Shown here: piece by piece, positions 1 to 10,843 of the stretch | How the letters are laid out: every line of letters starts with the position of its first letter | Position numbering within the stretch: position 1 is the stretch's first letter | Notes under the pieces: model-generated | Told to the model about the DNA's origin: nothing | Databases searched by the model: none | Seen by the model: only the letters and a program-made list of their open reading frames with translations | Source of the DNA: Proteles cristata cristata | Taxonomy: Eukaryota; Chordata; Mammalia; Carnivora; Hyaenidae | DNA length: 64,000 bases | Direction of reading: 5' to 3' | Assembly (NCBI GenBank): GCA_017311185.1 | Contig: JAESUZ010003392.1 | Coordinates: 1 to 64,000 of the forward strand | Position numbers and translations under genes: made by a program

Positions 1-515
1 GGAATTTACCCAAGGGATACAGAAATGCTGATGCATAGGAGCACATGTACCCCAATGTTCATAGCAGCACTCTCCACAATAGCTAAAACCTGGAAAGAGC
101 CTAGTGTCCATCAACAGATGAATGGATCAAGAAGATGTGGTTTATCTATACCATGGAATACTCCATGGCAATGAGAAACAATGAAATCTGGCCATGTGTA
201 GCAACATGGATGGACCTTGAGGGTGTTATGCTGAGCGAAATAAATCAGGCAGAGAAAGACAAATATCATATGTGTGCACGTATAGGAGGATTAGGAGGAA
301 CTTAACAGAGGACCAAGGGGGAGAAGAAGGGCGGAAATGGTGGGGGAAAGGGGGAGAGGCAAACCATGAGAGACTCTTGAATGCTGACAAAAACTGAGGA
401 CTGGTGGATGTGGGGGGGAGGAGGGGTGGGCATGGAGGAGGGCACTTGTGGGGATGAGCACTGGGTGTTATGTGGAAACTAATTTGACAATAAACTATTT
501 GTAAAAAAAAATAAT
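1..515 (+). mobile_element. L1 3' end (ORF2 C-terminus plus 3' UTR), truncated by window edge
   Basis: The sequence encodes the last part of the L1 ORF2 protein and then the G-rich 3' UTR, ending in AATAAACTATTTG and an A-rich tail at about 500-515. It is about 97 percent identical by eye to the copy at 45148-45656. Around position 100 it lacks one base present in that copy (CCTAGTGTCC against CCTAAGTGTCC), which shifts the ORF2 frame, so it cannot encode a working end. The 5' part lies outside the window. Confidence 0.88.
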
Positions 516-539
516 AATGTTGAATAATTATGATTGGAT

Positions 540-716
540 CACTGTTCCCATGTCACAACTTCTGTAACTCCCCTGTCACAAACCCCATAAAGACCCTACT
601 CTGCCTTTGCTCAGGGCTCTCAGCACGGATCCACTGCATTGGTGAGGTCTGGGAGCCCGAGCTTAAGCCCGAATAAATGCCTGTTGCTTTTGCATACGTG
701 AAAAAAAAAAAAAAAG
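540..716 (+). mobile_element. 3' end of a class I ERV-type LTR followed directly by poly(A)
   Basis: The order of signals is that of a gammaretrovirus-type LTR: a TATA-like CATAAAG near 586-592, a spacer, GGGAGCCCGAGC, the polyadenylation signal AATAAA at 672-677, and the TGTTGCTTTTGCAT motif typical of the end of R. Then comes a run of 15 A at 701-715, about 24 bases after AATAAA. U5 is absent. The 5' limit is uncertain and I see no target-site duplication. It is non-coding. Alternative: an ordinary LTR broken at an A-rich spot. Confidence 0.5.
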
Positions 717-1660
717 AAATCTTGCTGATGTTCTGCTTCTTCCCCAACATAATATTATCATTACCTTCATAGCTGGTTTTATAAACTTCCTGGCAGTAGT
801 GCAACATATCCTTGTTTTTCTGTGAAGAGTGCATCGTTTATGACACCTCTGTAGTTTTGGTTTCTCCATCACTTTTTGTAATGAAATTAATCAATTTTGT
901 GTTGGGAAGCACTTACAATGTTTGCAGTTGTTCTGGAAAAACTTTATTGTTCTATCAAAGAAGTCATTTTACTTTGTTTGGAAATAACACTGAAGCTTTC
1001 ATGGCTTCCTGCTGTTATTTGAAATAATTTTTATAATGAATATTACCCTGGAGGGCAAGGGGAAAATGCATTGCCAGTCCACTACCATCCAGTTTTCAGA
1101 TTTTTCTGGTTATACTTCTTATTCTTACAGAGTTACATTTTTGTTAGCTTGATTATCATAGTCATAGTCTCACTTCTCCCAGCATATATTGCTTTACCTC
1201 CCTTTATTTGTCCTTGAATCCCTTCTTTATACTTAAGATGTAATCTTGAGTTATGGTATTTTCATTACTATTTTCATCATTACCACTTTTGAGCTGTTAT
1301 CTGTTTTTGTTGATTAGAGTTAATCATAGTATTAGTAACTGAAAGTACAAATTTAATAAGTAAGAACAATGACACATGTTAAAAGAGACAAAACCTACTG
1401 ACACCATGAAACTGAATGTTCCCTGAGTTGAACTGATGGGATGCTGGGATAACCCAGGGGCTCAAGAATCTCATTTGGAACAACCACACCTCATTTTTCT
1501 CTCTTTCCCTCTCTCTTTTTCTTCCTTGTTGGTTCTTGCTGGTTTCCTCATCCACCTTCTTCATGTTCTTACTCTTCTCTCCTTTTTCCATTCCTCTGTT
1601 TCCTTTTTCAGAGTTATGACATTAAAATGGAAAGAGACCTTGTGGTCATTAAGGCCAATG
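717..1660. other. AT-rich single-copy DNA, no gene seen
   Basis: No repeat family, splice-flanked reading frame or RNA fold is recognisable. Reading frames here are short and show no protein-like composition. The pyrimidine-rich part at 1495-1610 resembles a degraded low-complexity tract. Confidence 0.5.
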
Positions 1661-1785
1661 ACTTCATTTTACGGTAAGGAAACTGAAGTCCAGAGAGGAT
1701 CAATGAACTATTAATCCAAGTCAGAAGGATTAGACCTGATCTCATAGCTCTCTTAGCTCATATCCAGGGTATTTCCATTTTGCCA
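1660..1785 (-). repeat. MIR fragment
   Basis: Carries the reverse-orientation MIR core: ATTTTACGGTAAGGAAACTG followed by a CCAGAGAGG-like stretch, against the consensus ATTTTACAGATGAGGAAACTGAGGCCCAGAGAGG. Diverged and partial. Confidence 0.6.
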
Positions 1786-2119
1786 GGAAGTCTTCTCCTT
1801 CAGTTCTTCTTCCTGGTCCTTTCTTGGTGCTGAGAGTGTTTGGACCCATTGTGATTAAGGTTGCTGTTATCAGTGATGGGCTAAGAAAGCATCATGTTAA
1901 AGGAGTCAAACTTTCCTCCTCTCCTCTCATCCCTGCCCCTATAGAACATTCCGTCACTCACAGTCTTTCTGCATTCTCCCTTCAAACATATGTCAAACTT
2001 ATACACTATGCTGGTACCATTGTCCTAGTTCACATTGTCATCATCTTTCTCTATTTCAACAACCTCTCTTCTAGTTGCTCTGCTTTTAAAACTACTTCTA
2101 CCCTGCAGGTCCTAAATCC

Positions 2120-2166
2120 AAGTATCCATCCATCCATCCTCCATCCACCCATCGATCCATCCATCT
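2120..2166 (+). repeat. Imperfect (CCAT)n microsatellite
   Basis: Repeated ATCC units, interrupted by TCC and CCATCG variants. Confidence 0.8.
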
Positions 2167-2204
2167 CACTGTAGCCAGAATGGTCTCATGTCATTCCAAT
2201 ATCT

Positions 2205-2340
2205 ACTCTTTGATGATTCTTAAATCCCTACAAGATAAAAGTCTAGTCTTTGAGCAAGGCATCTGACCACCAAGTCTCTCTGTGTTCTGGCCCCTGCCTT
2301 CTTGTCTAGTCGTATTCCCATCATCCTGTATATTAATCAA
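2205..2340 (+). repeat. Probable L2 fragment
   Basis: Resembles the L2 3' region: ATAAAAGTCTAGTC then GTTCTGGCCCCTGCC, parallel to the consensus words AAAGTCCAAACTCC and GATCTGGCCCCTGCC. The match is weak. Confidence 0.35.
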
Positions 2341-2716
2341 GATAAGTTATGATATACTAAGAAAACAACTCCAAAATCATGATGACTTAACAAAAGTTTG
2401 CTTCTTATTCATGCAAAGTGTGTTGGAAATTTGGGTGACTCTTCAGAGGACCTATTTTCTATGCACTGACTCAGAGATCCAGCTGCTATGACAATGTGAC
2501 ATTTCTATTCAGTAGGTTTCCTTCACAACTGCCATGGAGGAGAAAGAGAGAGCTGGAAGGTGAGCATGAGTTCTGTGCTTCAGCCTGAAAGTGACCATAG
2601 AACTTTGGCCAGTTTATCACTTAATTGCAAGGGGACTGAGAAATGTGGGGACTACTGTTTCTACTATGGTTCCCTCCTTGCAGCGGGAACTCTGGAAATA
2701 TCTGACTACTTGTTTC
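2341..2716. repeat. Old interspersed-repeat remnant, family not assigned
   Basis: Reads like a familiar old mammalian dispersed repeat (ATGACTTAACAAAAGTTTGCTTCTTATTC at its start, AATTGCAAGGGGACTGAGAAATGTGG near its end), but I cannot name the family with confidence. No gene signal. Confidence 0.3.
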
Positions 2717-2734
2717 CTGAGTACAAACTCTTTT

Positions 2735-2960
2735 GTTTTATTTTATTTTAAAAAATTTTTTACATTTATTTATTTTTGACACAGAGAGAGACTGAGTGCA
2801 AATGGGAGGGAGGACAGAGAGAAGGAGACACAGAATCCAAAGCAGACTCCAGGCTCTGAGGTGTCAGCACAGAGTCTGATGCAGAGCTTGAACTCCTAAA
2901 CCACGAGATCATGACCTGAGCCGAAATAAGATGCCCAATCGACTGAGCCACCCAGGCGCC
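2735..2960 (-). mobile_element. CAN-SINE (felid tRNA-Lys SINE), complete with TSD
   Basis: The reverse complement has the tRNA-derived head GGCGCCTGGGTGGCTCAGTC, a CT-rich body and an A/T-rich tail. An 18-bp perfect target-site duplication, CTGAGTACAAACTCTTTT, flanks it at 2717-2734 and 2961-2978. Confidence 0.95.
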
Positions 2961-2978
2961 CTGAGTACAAACTCTTTT

Positions 2979-3349
2979 AAATCCAGCATGTCTTTCCAGC
3001 AAGGCATTCTACACTGCCTAGAATATACTTCTTGCTGATCTCACATATGCTTACAAACTCAAGTCTCTGTTTTTTTCTATGCCATCACTGAATTTCTGTG
3101 ACTAACTTGGTGCTTATTCTCCAATGTTCCCACGCATCTTGTAGTTACCTCCATCACAGTTCTTTTTTTATTGTTATGGTCATTTGCCTGGCTGTTCCCT
3201 TATTAATGGAAATTTCTTTGTGTATAGAGAACATGTATTTTTACCTTTAGGTCTTCAGTTTTAATACAGTGGTACATAGAGACTTTTTATCCCTGTGGTT
3301 GAACAAGTAAAGGAAAGAAATGACTATTAAAAAGTATACAGTTTATTGT
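2979..3349. other. Single-copy AT-rich DNA
   Basis: No recognisable gene or repeat. Composition is AT-rich, with short T-runs. Confidence 0.45.
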
Positions 3350-3775
3350 TATATCCCATCCCCACCACTACCACCTTAGCCCAAGTAGCCACCTTCCCTT
3401 CTATGGACAACCACATAGATCCTTTCTTATATTCCTCTTCCATTCTCGTCCATATCCCATCCACTGTCCACTCAGCAAACACATCATTATGAAACATGAA
3501 TCTGAGTGGGGGTTCCTATTTCCTTAGAATAAAATCCAAACATCTGAATTCCTTCCCATGACCCTCCGCCTGCCAATCTGGCCTGAGCTCACTCTCTATC
3601 CTGTGGCTCCCACACTAGCCCCCTCTTAGTTTCCTGAACACACTAAGACTTTTCTTTCCCTAGGGCTTTCTCAGGGCTGATTCCTATCCCCGGAATGCTC
3701 TTACTTCCTCTTCTCTCTTGATTAGTTCTTTCTCAAGCTTTAGCTTAAATGTCACTTCTCTAGTTATGATTATTT
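3350..3775 (+). repeat. L2 3'-region fragment, upstream part
   Basis: Shows ordered L2 words: AATAAAATCCAAACATCTGAATTCC, then CAATCTGGCCTGAGCTC, CACACTAG, GGGCTTTCTCAGGGC, GGAATGCTC, and TTAAATGTCACTTCTC. The rest of the same L2 appears to resume at about 4360, so it has been split by an insertion. Confidence 0.65.
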
Positions 3776-4358
3776 TGTTTTGGTTACAAATGAGAAAATC
3801 CCATTCAAAACTACCCTAAACAATAAAGGGAATATATTGTCTCTTGACTCTAACAAGTCCAGAAAGAGTGCTCCACTTCAAGAAAATCTTGATGCATGTC
3901 ACCAAGGACCCTTTTCTCTCATTTACTAAACAGCTGAAGCTCTTTTCTCATGGCTAGAAAAATGGCTGTCATTGTTCTAGACTCACATCATCACATCATA
4001 ATCTCCAGGAGAAGAGAGAAAGTCTTTTCCAGTAACTCCTGTTCAACTCCAGGGGTTCCATTTCTCTCATTGGCCTAAATTGTATCACAGATCAGTGTCT
4101 AAACCAATCATCCTGGGAGAGAAATGAAGACAGTGGGGAGGACTTAAGCACTTGTTTAAATGAACAGACCCTTCTTTGAAGCTGAGAATGGGGCCAGACA
4201 TAACCTAACAACATATCTGCATATAAGGAAGAGTTTAAATTTCTAAAGGATAAAGAATCATTTGGGTGGGAAAAGTGGAAAACAAATGACTGGAATTCAA
4301 CCACCACCACCACCACCACAACAAAATGTTCATTATTCTTTCTCAGGGGAGCCTTCAT
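3776..4358. repeat. Insertion splitting an L2, family not assigned; includes (CCA)n
   Basis: This block interrupts the L2 reading on either side. It contains words of an old dispersed repeat (CATTTCTCTCATTGGCCTAAATTG, ATCACAGATCAGTGTCTAAACCAATCA) that I cannot name. A CCA trinucleotide run lies at 4299-4319. No coding signal. Confidence 0.35.
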
Positions 4359-4359
4359 T

Positions 4360-4560
4360 GTCCACCCCCATCTAAGGAAGTCTACTCTGTTACCTTCTAT
4401 TACTGAACCCTACTTACTTCCCTCAAAGCAACTGCTACTGATTATACTGTTTCTTTTATTTGTTTACCTGCTTGTAGTCTGAATCTCTCACTGGGCTGTA
4501 ATTTCATAAGAGCAGATACCACACATGATTTCTTCACCTAGTGTTGAAACATAATAGAAA
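4360..4560 (+). repeat. L2 3'-region fragment, downstream part
   Basis: Continues the L2 of 3350-3775: ATTTGTTTACCTGCTTGTAG, then CTCACTGGGCTGTAATTTCATAAGAGCAG, matching the L2 TTTGTTTACTTG and CTAGAATGTAAGCTCCATGAGGGCAG segment. Strongly diverged. Confidence 0.5.
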
Positions 4561-5226
4561 ATTCAATGCTTTCTTAAAGAAAAAATGAGTAATTTTCTTC
4601 CCTTTCAATTTAGCTGTGATTTTTACCAAGAGACGAGGGGAGGGTTGGAAGGATAAGGGTGAATGTGAACACTCTGAGTGTTAATTTGGCTTTTCTTTGT
4701 CTCGAAGCTTATCCCTTTTTCTCTTCCAGTAATCCCTCAAATTCCCCATCCTCAAATCTTTTCTTATTAACCCATCTGCTCCTGGCTCTCTGGTAATTTG
4801 ATGTTCCTTTGGGTTTTTCTTTTTAAACCCTAGCTTGAATTAGAGTCTCAAAAGGAATCTTGATTTTTAAAAGAGAGTTAGTTAAATTATGTTTATTCAG
4901 AGAAAATAGGAACTGAGTCTTCTCTCTTTGTTTTTCTCCAGCTCCTACAAATGTAGGAGGTGTGCTTTACTGAGTGAAAATTCAGTCTCCCTCATGGAAA
5001 TTGAGGCTGATATTGATGCCAAGTAGTAGCAAGAGAGAGGAGAGGTAGGAATGAGCCAAGAAAAAAAGACTGCCAGGAAATAATAAAGGTTGGTAAACAG
5101 CGAAGTGGGAGTTCTTTGGGTTAAAGGGACATGGCTCAAGAGAAGGAAAGTTAGGATAAATTTGGGAAATGGAGTCAAAACTTACAGAATAGAAATAGAG
5201 CTTGAGGAATCTTCTTTCCTTCTTAC
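4561..5226. other. Single-copy DNA, no gene seen
   Basis: AT-rich, with no recognised repeat. Two overlapping minus-strand reading frames of 77 and 84 codons (4945-5236) have low-complexity Leu/Ser-rich translations and no flanking gene signals, so I do not call them genes. Confidence 0.5.
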
Positions 5227-5227
5227 T

Positions 5228-5470
5228 TTTATCCATTTATTCATCGAGTGTTGAGCATCTAGTATGTGCCACACCACACTCTTCTAGGAGCTGAGGATAT
5301 AGAGGTGACCAAAACATACCAGTTCTTTCCGTCATGCAGCTCATATTCTAGTGAGGGAACATGGGCAATCAGCAAATAAAGAGACAGAGATAGATGATGG
5401 GCTGTTGGATACAGATGTCAGATTGAAAATGGATCTGCTTTTACTACCTCCTGAGACTCCGTAGAATGAA
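5228..5470 (-). repeat. L2 fragment
   Basis: Reverse-orientation L2 3' end: TTTATTCATCGAGTGTTGAGCATCTAGTATGTGCCA, then TTCTAGGAGCTGAGGATATAGAGGTGACCAAAACA, then CAGCTCATATTCTAGTGAGGGAACA, in the expected order. Confidence 0.8.
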
Positions 5471-5667
5471 ATGAAGGCACTTTTTAAGGCATAAATACTC
5501 ATAGATAAGGCAAATGGATGGGGAGATGACAGGGCTGAGGGTGGAGCTAGAAGGCAGACTTGAGAAGTTTGTATCCTCTGTGGGCAGAGGAAAAAACTGT
5601 GAACCAACTCCATGTACATGCATCACCTTCCAATGTGCAGGAAGTGGTGTTTCAGGTGAATCTGGAA

Positions 5668-5670
<3 letters not shown>

Positions 5671-5709
<39 letters not shown>
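5671..5709 (+). repeat. (TG)n microsatellite
   Basis: About 19 uninterrupted TG units. Likely length-polymorphic. Confidence 0.97.
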
Positions 5710-5710
<1 letters not shown>

Positions 5711-6159
5711 TAGAGAAGAGAAGATAAAATAGCGACCACCAGTTTGCAGTTAGCTCTCCAGATCCTCTTCTCTTCTCCATAGAGAAGAATTGGGCATGTC
5801 TGGCAGGATGCTGGAGACTTATTCTCTGGAGAAGACTTTCTGCTCAGTTGACAATGGCAGACTGGTACAAATCGGGGGATTAATTAGTTTATGTGTACTG
5901 GATGCTGAGGCTTCCTTTCTCCAAGGATAATGGCAGCCAGGCCTATACCCTCCAGCAGGAGTAGGGAGAAATAACTCTGGAGAACCTGACCATCTCAAGA
6001 GAGAAACACCTAAAGATACTGACATTGGAGTTTTCCAACCAAGTAGTGCAAACTGTTCACACCATATAGTGAAACTCCGCAGTTAGCAAGCCCCACCTGT
6101 CTATTCAGAGCTATCAATCAGCATTTTGTTCCCTGTTCCTCAGAGGACCAGATGGCCAA
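5710..6159. other. Non-coding DNA, possibly start of an old LINE
   Basis: No gene found. CTGACCATCTCAAGAGAG-type words suggest it may be continuous with the old LINE-like sequence that follows, but this is weak. Confidence 0.35.
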
Positions 6160-7000
6160 GGATTACCAGACATCTGAGGAGAGGGTCTCATAAGAAAGAC
6201 CAAACAAAAACCAAATGTATGGGAAAAAGCAACCTGGGAGGAAACAGACTACATAAGAAAACGAAAACTTATAAGAGGGAGAGAGAGGAAGGGAGATAAT
6301 TCATTAACTATTTAAAGAGATAAAAATATTGCAACTCAGAAATAAGAACAGAATGCTACATAAAAAGGTAATATTCAGAGGACAAAAAGGAGAGGCTGGA
6401 AATAAAAAATGTGATGGCAAAAATGAAAAATGCAGTAGAATAATTGGAAAGTTGAATAAACCTCTCCAAAAGTAGAATAAAGAAAAAAAAAAAACAAAAA
6501 AACAAAGAGGTGAGTAAGTAGGGGAGAAAATTAGAAGAGGAGCCCAGGAGGTCCATATAATAGGGATTTGAGAAAGAGAAGAGGGACAAGAAAGGAGAGG
6601 GAGGGCTGTCAGAGAAAGAATTCAATACAAATTCCCAGAATTGAAAAAAGCGTTTCCGGATTGAAAAGGCCACCAAGTACCCATCACAACTGCACAACAG
6701 GTGAAAATAGTCCCATACTCACATCATCGTGAAGTTTCAGAACACTAAGCCGAAGAAAGGGCTTAAAACCTTCCAGACAGCAAAAATATGTCACTTACAA
6801 AGGATCATTAATTAGAATGGTTTCTATTAAGAAACTTCAGGAGCTGGAAGACAATGGAATAATGCTTTCCAAATTCTGAAGGCAAATGATTTCAGACCTA
6901 GAATTCAATTATCAGTGAGCTGTGAGGACAGAACAAAAGCAATTTCAGATGAGCAAGGTCGAAAGAAAAAGAAGGAAAGAAAGAAGGAAAGAAGGAAGGA

Positions 7001-7056
<56 letters not shown>

Positions 7057-7450
7057 AAAAGAAAGAGAAAGGAAGAAAGAAGAGAAAAGAAGAGGAAAGG
7101 AAAGGAAAGGAAAGGAAAGGAAAGGAAAGGAAAGGAAAGGAAAGGAAAGGAAAGGAAAGGAAAAAAGGAAGAAAAAAAAGGAAAGAAGAAAAGAAATGGG
7201 TCTCCCATGCAGCCTTGCTTGGAAAGATTTTGGCGCATACGTTCTATTAAAATGATAGAGTAAACCAAGAGAAGAGAAAGATCGTTGGAGTCAGGAAACA
7301 GAAGGTGTCTAAGATGATGGTGAAGAGAAATTCCAGAAGTCAGCAACATCCCACATGCATAGGGATACCATTTTAGTTTGGATCATGTCAGAAGGTGGAG
7401 GAAGGAGAGTATCCAAGAAATTAAAATACACATTTAGATGTAATGTGTCT
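6160..7450 (+). repeat. Old LINE (L1M/HAL1-like) remnant interrupted by a purine microsatellite
   Basis: Contains ordered words of an old mammalian LINE: CAGAACACTAAG, AAACCTTCCAGACAGCAAAAATATGTCAC, TACAAAGGATCA, GAAGACAATGGAATAATGC, TCTGAAGGCAAATGATTTC, CCTAGAATTCAATTATCA, and after the microsatellite AGAGTAAACCAAGAGAAGAGAAAG. The exact subfamily is not assigned. Frames are broken throughout. Confidence 0.5.
6959..7195 (+). repeat. Compound (GAAA)n-(GGAAA)n purine tract
   Basis: GAAA/GGAA units to about 7060, then about 14 GGAAA units from 7095 to about 7160, then a degraded A-rich tail. Almost all purine on the plus strand for about 230 bp. The two long Lys/Arg-rich frames here, and the Phe/Leu/Ser frame on the other strand, are artefacts of the repeat. 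Confidence 0.95.
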
Positions 7451-8150
7451 GAATGCCTGTTGAGAACATTTAGGCAACTGGTGAAGTCTGTTGTTGTTTT
7501 TTGGTTTTTGGTTTTTTACTGATAAGGACACAGAACTAAGGAAACCATAAAAAAGGATATTATAAAATTAGTAACTCTGGGCAAACAAATAATCAGAAAA
7601 AGCAGTGATATAATATTACATGATTCATTGTGTTTGGATACTCATTGTTATGTAACACTGAATGCTGTCTGATCCTAACGTTCTGTATATTAAGGGGACA
7701 GGGGGATGGAAAGTATGTGCTTATGTGTGAAAGCAGAGGGAAGAGAGAGTCAAAATCCTCACCTTCCATAGTAGAAAATCAAGTGATAATGCCTATGAGG
7801 ATTTTGGTTCTGTTTTGTTTTGTTGTGGATTTGGAAACAATAACAAATAAAATCAGTTATAGTTGTTGAAAGTGGTTGGCTTGGATAGGGGATATGGAAG
7901 AGGTAGGAAGTTGCTGCTTCTCATAATGGATCTAGTTGACTACTTACCTTTGTATACAATTAACATTGAAGAAGAACCAGACCAAAAGAGAGGAAAGGAA
8001 AATACTAGAAAGAAATATAGCAAAATGTTAGTTTTTATCTCTGGGTTTATGGTAATGAATTTATATTTTCTTACTCATGTTTTTTCAGATTTTTCTCCAG
8101 TTTCTAAAATAAACATGGCCTAGTTTTTTTTTTAAATCGTAAAACACATA
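7451..8150. other. Non-coding AT-rich DNA
   Basis: Possibly the continuation of the old LINE remnant. There is a GTTTTTTG-type T/G run at 7490-7515. No coding evidence. Confidence 0.4.
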
Positions 8151-8214
8151 TTTTAGGTTGAGGAGAGGGAGAAAAAGCTATAGTGAAAGGAAGCCGTTTT
8201 GACCGGAGAATTTG

Positions 8215-8640
8215 GGAAGGCTTCACCAATTGTGACATTGGCCATATCTTTGAGGGAGCAAACCATGTGGGCACTGAGAGGAAGAGCATTCCAGAAAAGC
8301 TATGCAAAGGTCCTGGAGTGGGAATGTGCTTGAAACGTGACTGGCACCTGTGAGGAAGGACACACAGAGGCCAGGTGTGTGGTAAGTGTGGTGAGAGAAG
8401 ATGAGGTCAGAGGGAGAGCTTGGGGCCAGACCCTGTACAATCTTATGGGGCATGTTAAAGACTTGAGATCTTATCCTGACTGCTATGGGAAAATGGCAGA
8501 ATCTTGAGGAGAAAAGTGAAATGATTTGATGTGCCTTTAACAGGATCACAGTGGCTGCTGCTGCGTGTTGGGGTGGGGGAGAGGAAGGGAGAAGGGAGGT
8601 GGCTAGAGTGGAAACTGGAGACCATTTAGTAGTCTCTTGC
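8215..8640 (-). repeat. L2-type LINE 3' fragment
   Basis: Reverse-orientation words in order: GAAGGCTTC, AGAGGAAGAGCATTCCAG, TGCAAAGGTCCTGGAGTGGGAA, GGGGCCAGACCCTGTACAATCTTATGGGGCATG, GACTTGAGATCTTATCCTGACTGCTATGGGAAAATGG, ATCACAGTGGCTGCTGCTG. The family (L2 or a related CR1-type LINE) is judged by eye. Confidence 0.6.
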
Positions 8641-9366
8641 TCTAGTTTCGGTGAAGGATTTTTAGGGTTAAACACTAATGTTCAAGGAGTTTTTACTCTC
8701 TTTTAGTAACAGAAACCCTTTTTCAAAGAAAATCTTACATCGATCCCTCATCTATAAAACATTAAAGTGAAACATAAAAGTGAAGGAGCTTTAGTTGAAG
8801 TAGGAGGTGGAGGGTCCAGAACCCCCCATCTTCTTGTCCCAGCCTCTGCATCCTGGTGATCCCTGGGAGGTGTGCCTTTGAACCTTGGGTTCTGCAAACT
8901 CTGATTCCACCTAGCTCCCTCCTTCCACTGAGGAGGTCCAGTGGGGAAGGAGTTGGATGAGGAGTGGGCCTGGGTAGGAGTACTTCCCAGGTGGGGTTCA
9001 TTCTGTGGGAAAAGCTGGGGAGGTAGGAAAAAGAATCAGGCTCCATGCCCCTGTGAGGCAGAGCAGTAACCAGGCATCTTCATTCAGCTCTGGGTACTTT
9101 CCACCACACATACTGCTTCTGGCAACTTTTAGGCCAAGTGTAGTTTGTCAGGCTTTTACCATGTTTAGTGCCCCCCCTCCCCCATCCTTTCCCCAGGGGA
9201 TGATATACTTTGACTCAAATAAGAACCTATGAGAAAAGCTGGGGCACAGCCAGTAACGTGGGAGTCAGTGAGGACAATGGTGAAGCCTCTGCTGTAGGGA
9301 GGATCTAGGCTCTTTCTAACTTTTCCCACCCCTCAGTGTGCTAGTATGTGTTTCACAACTGCTGTC
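8641..9366. other. Single-copy DNA, moderate GC
   Basis: No repeat or gene recognised. A C-run lies near 9172-9182. Confidence 0.5.
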
Positions 9367-9367
9367 T

Positions 9368-9533
9368 GGAAGAAGGAAAGAAGGAAGGAAGGAAGGAAGG
9401 AGGAAAGAAGGAGGGATGGAGGGTGGAAGACAAGGAGGAAGGAGTGAAGGAAGGAAGGGGGAAAGAAGGAGAGAGGGAAGGCAGAAGGAAGGAACAAAGG
9501 AAGGAAGAAAGAAGAGGGAGGGAGGAAGGAGTC
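9368..9533 (+). repeat. (GGAA)n-like purine tract
   Basis: Imperfect GAAG/GGAA/GAGG repeats across about 165 bp. The overlapping Gly/Lys/Glu/Arg-rich frames are repeat artefacts. Confidence 0.93.
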
Positions 9534-9914
9534 AAGTACCTGATTTGTAGCGTTTGCAGATTTCCATGGTGTAAATAGTCATGACAGATTTAATGGCAGC
9601 AGCATGAAGCCACCAAACACAACTCTGGGAAGCTGCCCATCATTACACAGTACTCCCGCCATACAGATACAATAGATCCAATAACCTCGTGATCTTTGAT
9701 GTGATCTTTGATAATCGTAGAATCTAGTAACATAATTTTACAGTGAGGAACTTTGAGTATTTAGTTCCTTTACTCTTCAGTTAACTGTTTAATGGCTGTG
9801 TTTAGCAACCAGCTGGCACAGTTTCTGAAAAGTTAACAATCGGCTCTCACCAGCCAGTTTCAAGCAGCACCCCACTGCCCCACCTCTCAAAAAATCCCTC
9901 CGAACTTTGAATTA
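9534..9914. other. Single-copy DNA
   Basis: No gene or repeat recognised. Confidence 0.45.
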
Positions 9915-10310
9915 GGAATGTCAGTCTGCAGATAAATTGTGGTATATCTATACAGAGGAACAGCATACAGTGATAAACAGGAATGAACTACGGGTCTACC
10001 AAACCTCAAGTGATACTCACAGACATTATAGAAGACTGTATTAAAAGGTTACATGATGTATAACTTCACTTTTCTGATAGACTTTAAAGGCAAAAGTATT
10101 GTGATGGAGAACAGTTCTGTGGTTGCTTGTGGGGTAGTGATGGCAGAAGAGAGTGACAAAAAACAGGCAACGTGACACAGTTTCTTGAAGTGATGGACTG
10201 TTTTGTTTCCTGATTGTGGGGGAGATCACATGAATTTAAACATATGTATATATACATGTGAATATATACACAAACAGTTTTACTGCATAATAATTTTTCA
10301 AAAAGGAGAA
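9915..10310 (+). repeat. Old L1 (L1M-type) 3' end
   Basis: Diverged L1 ORF2 end and 3' UTR: GATAAATTGTGGTATATCTATACAGAGGAACAGCATACAGTGATAAACAGGAATGAACTA, then a ACATGATGTATAACTTCACTT-like stretch, GAGAACAGTTCTGTGGTTGCTTG, and GATCACATGAATTTAAACATATG. The order matches the standard old-L1 tail. Confidence 0.6.
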
Positions 10311-10609
10311 AAAGTCAGCATATTGTTAAAATAACAACAAACAGAATTTCAGTCTGAACTGAGCAAGCCATTCCACCATTTTGGATCTCCTTGGAATCTG
10401 CTGGGACAAGAGAGGTGTAGGCAGTCAGGAGCTGCAGAATTAAATGCCCATGAGCAGTGCAGTGGGTAATGCAAATGGGAGACAATAGGGAGTGGTAAGG
10501 ACCAGGGAGAACTGGTGAGTTTCCACCTGGCTAAATGGAGCAGCTACAGCTTCTGCCTCTGCTAATTGTGGTCCTAGTTTGTCTGATCTTTTGAGTTTTA
10601 TGATAAATA
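10311..10609. other. Single-copy DNA
   Basis: Nothing recognised. Confidence 0.4.
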
Positions 10610-10624
10610 AGGACTCTGGATTTT

Positions 10625-10828
10625 AAAAAATATTATTTATCTATCTTGAGAGAGAGAGAAAACATGAGTGGGGAAGGGGCAGAGAGAGAGGGAGAGAGAG
10701 AGAGACTCCCTAGCAGGCTCCGCACTATCAGTGCAGAGCCCTATGTGGGGCTTGAACTCATGAACCACATGACCTCATGACCTGAGCTGAAGTTGGACTC
10801 TCAACTAACTGAGCCACCCAGGTGCCCT
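10625..10828 (-). mobile_element. CAN-SINE with TSD
   Basis: Reverse-orientation SINE with (GA)n body and AGCCACCCAGGTGCCC head. A 15-bp target-site duplication, AGGACTCTGGATTTT, lies at 10610-10624 and 10829-10843. Confidence 0.93.
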
Positions 10829-10843
10829 AGGACTCTGGATTTT

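Noticed and set aside
6915..7349. Lys/Arg-rich and Phe/Leu/Ser-rich ORFs on both strands
   Set aside because: Direct translation of the GAAA/GGAAA microsatellite.
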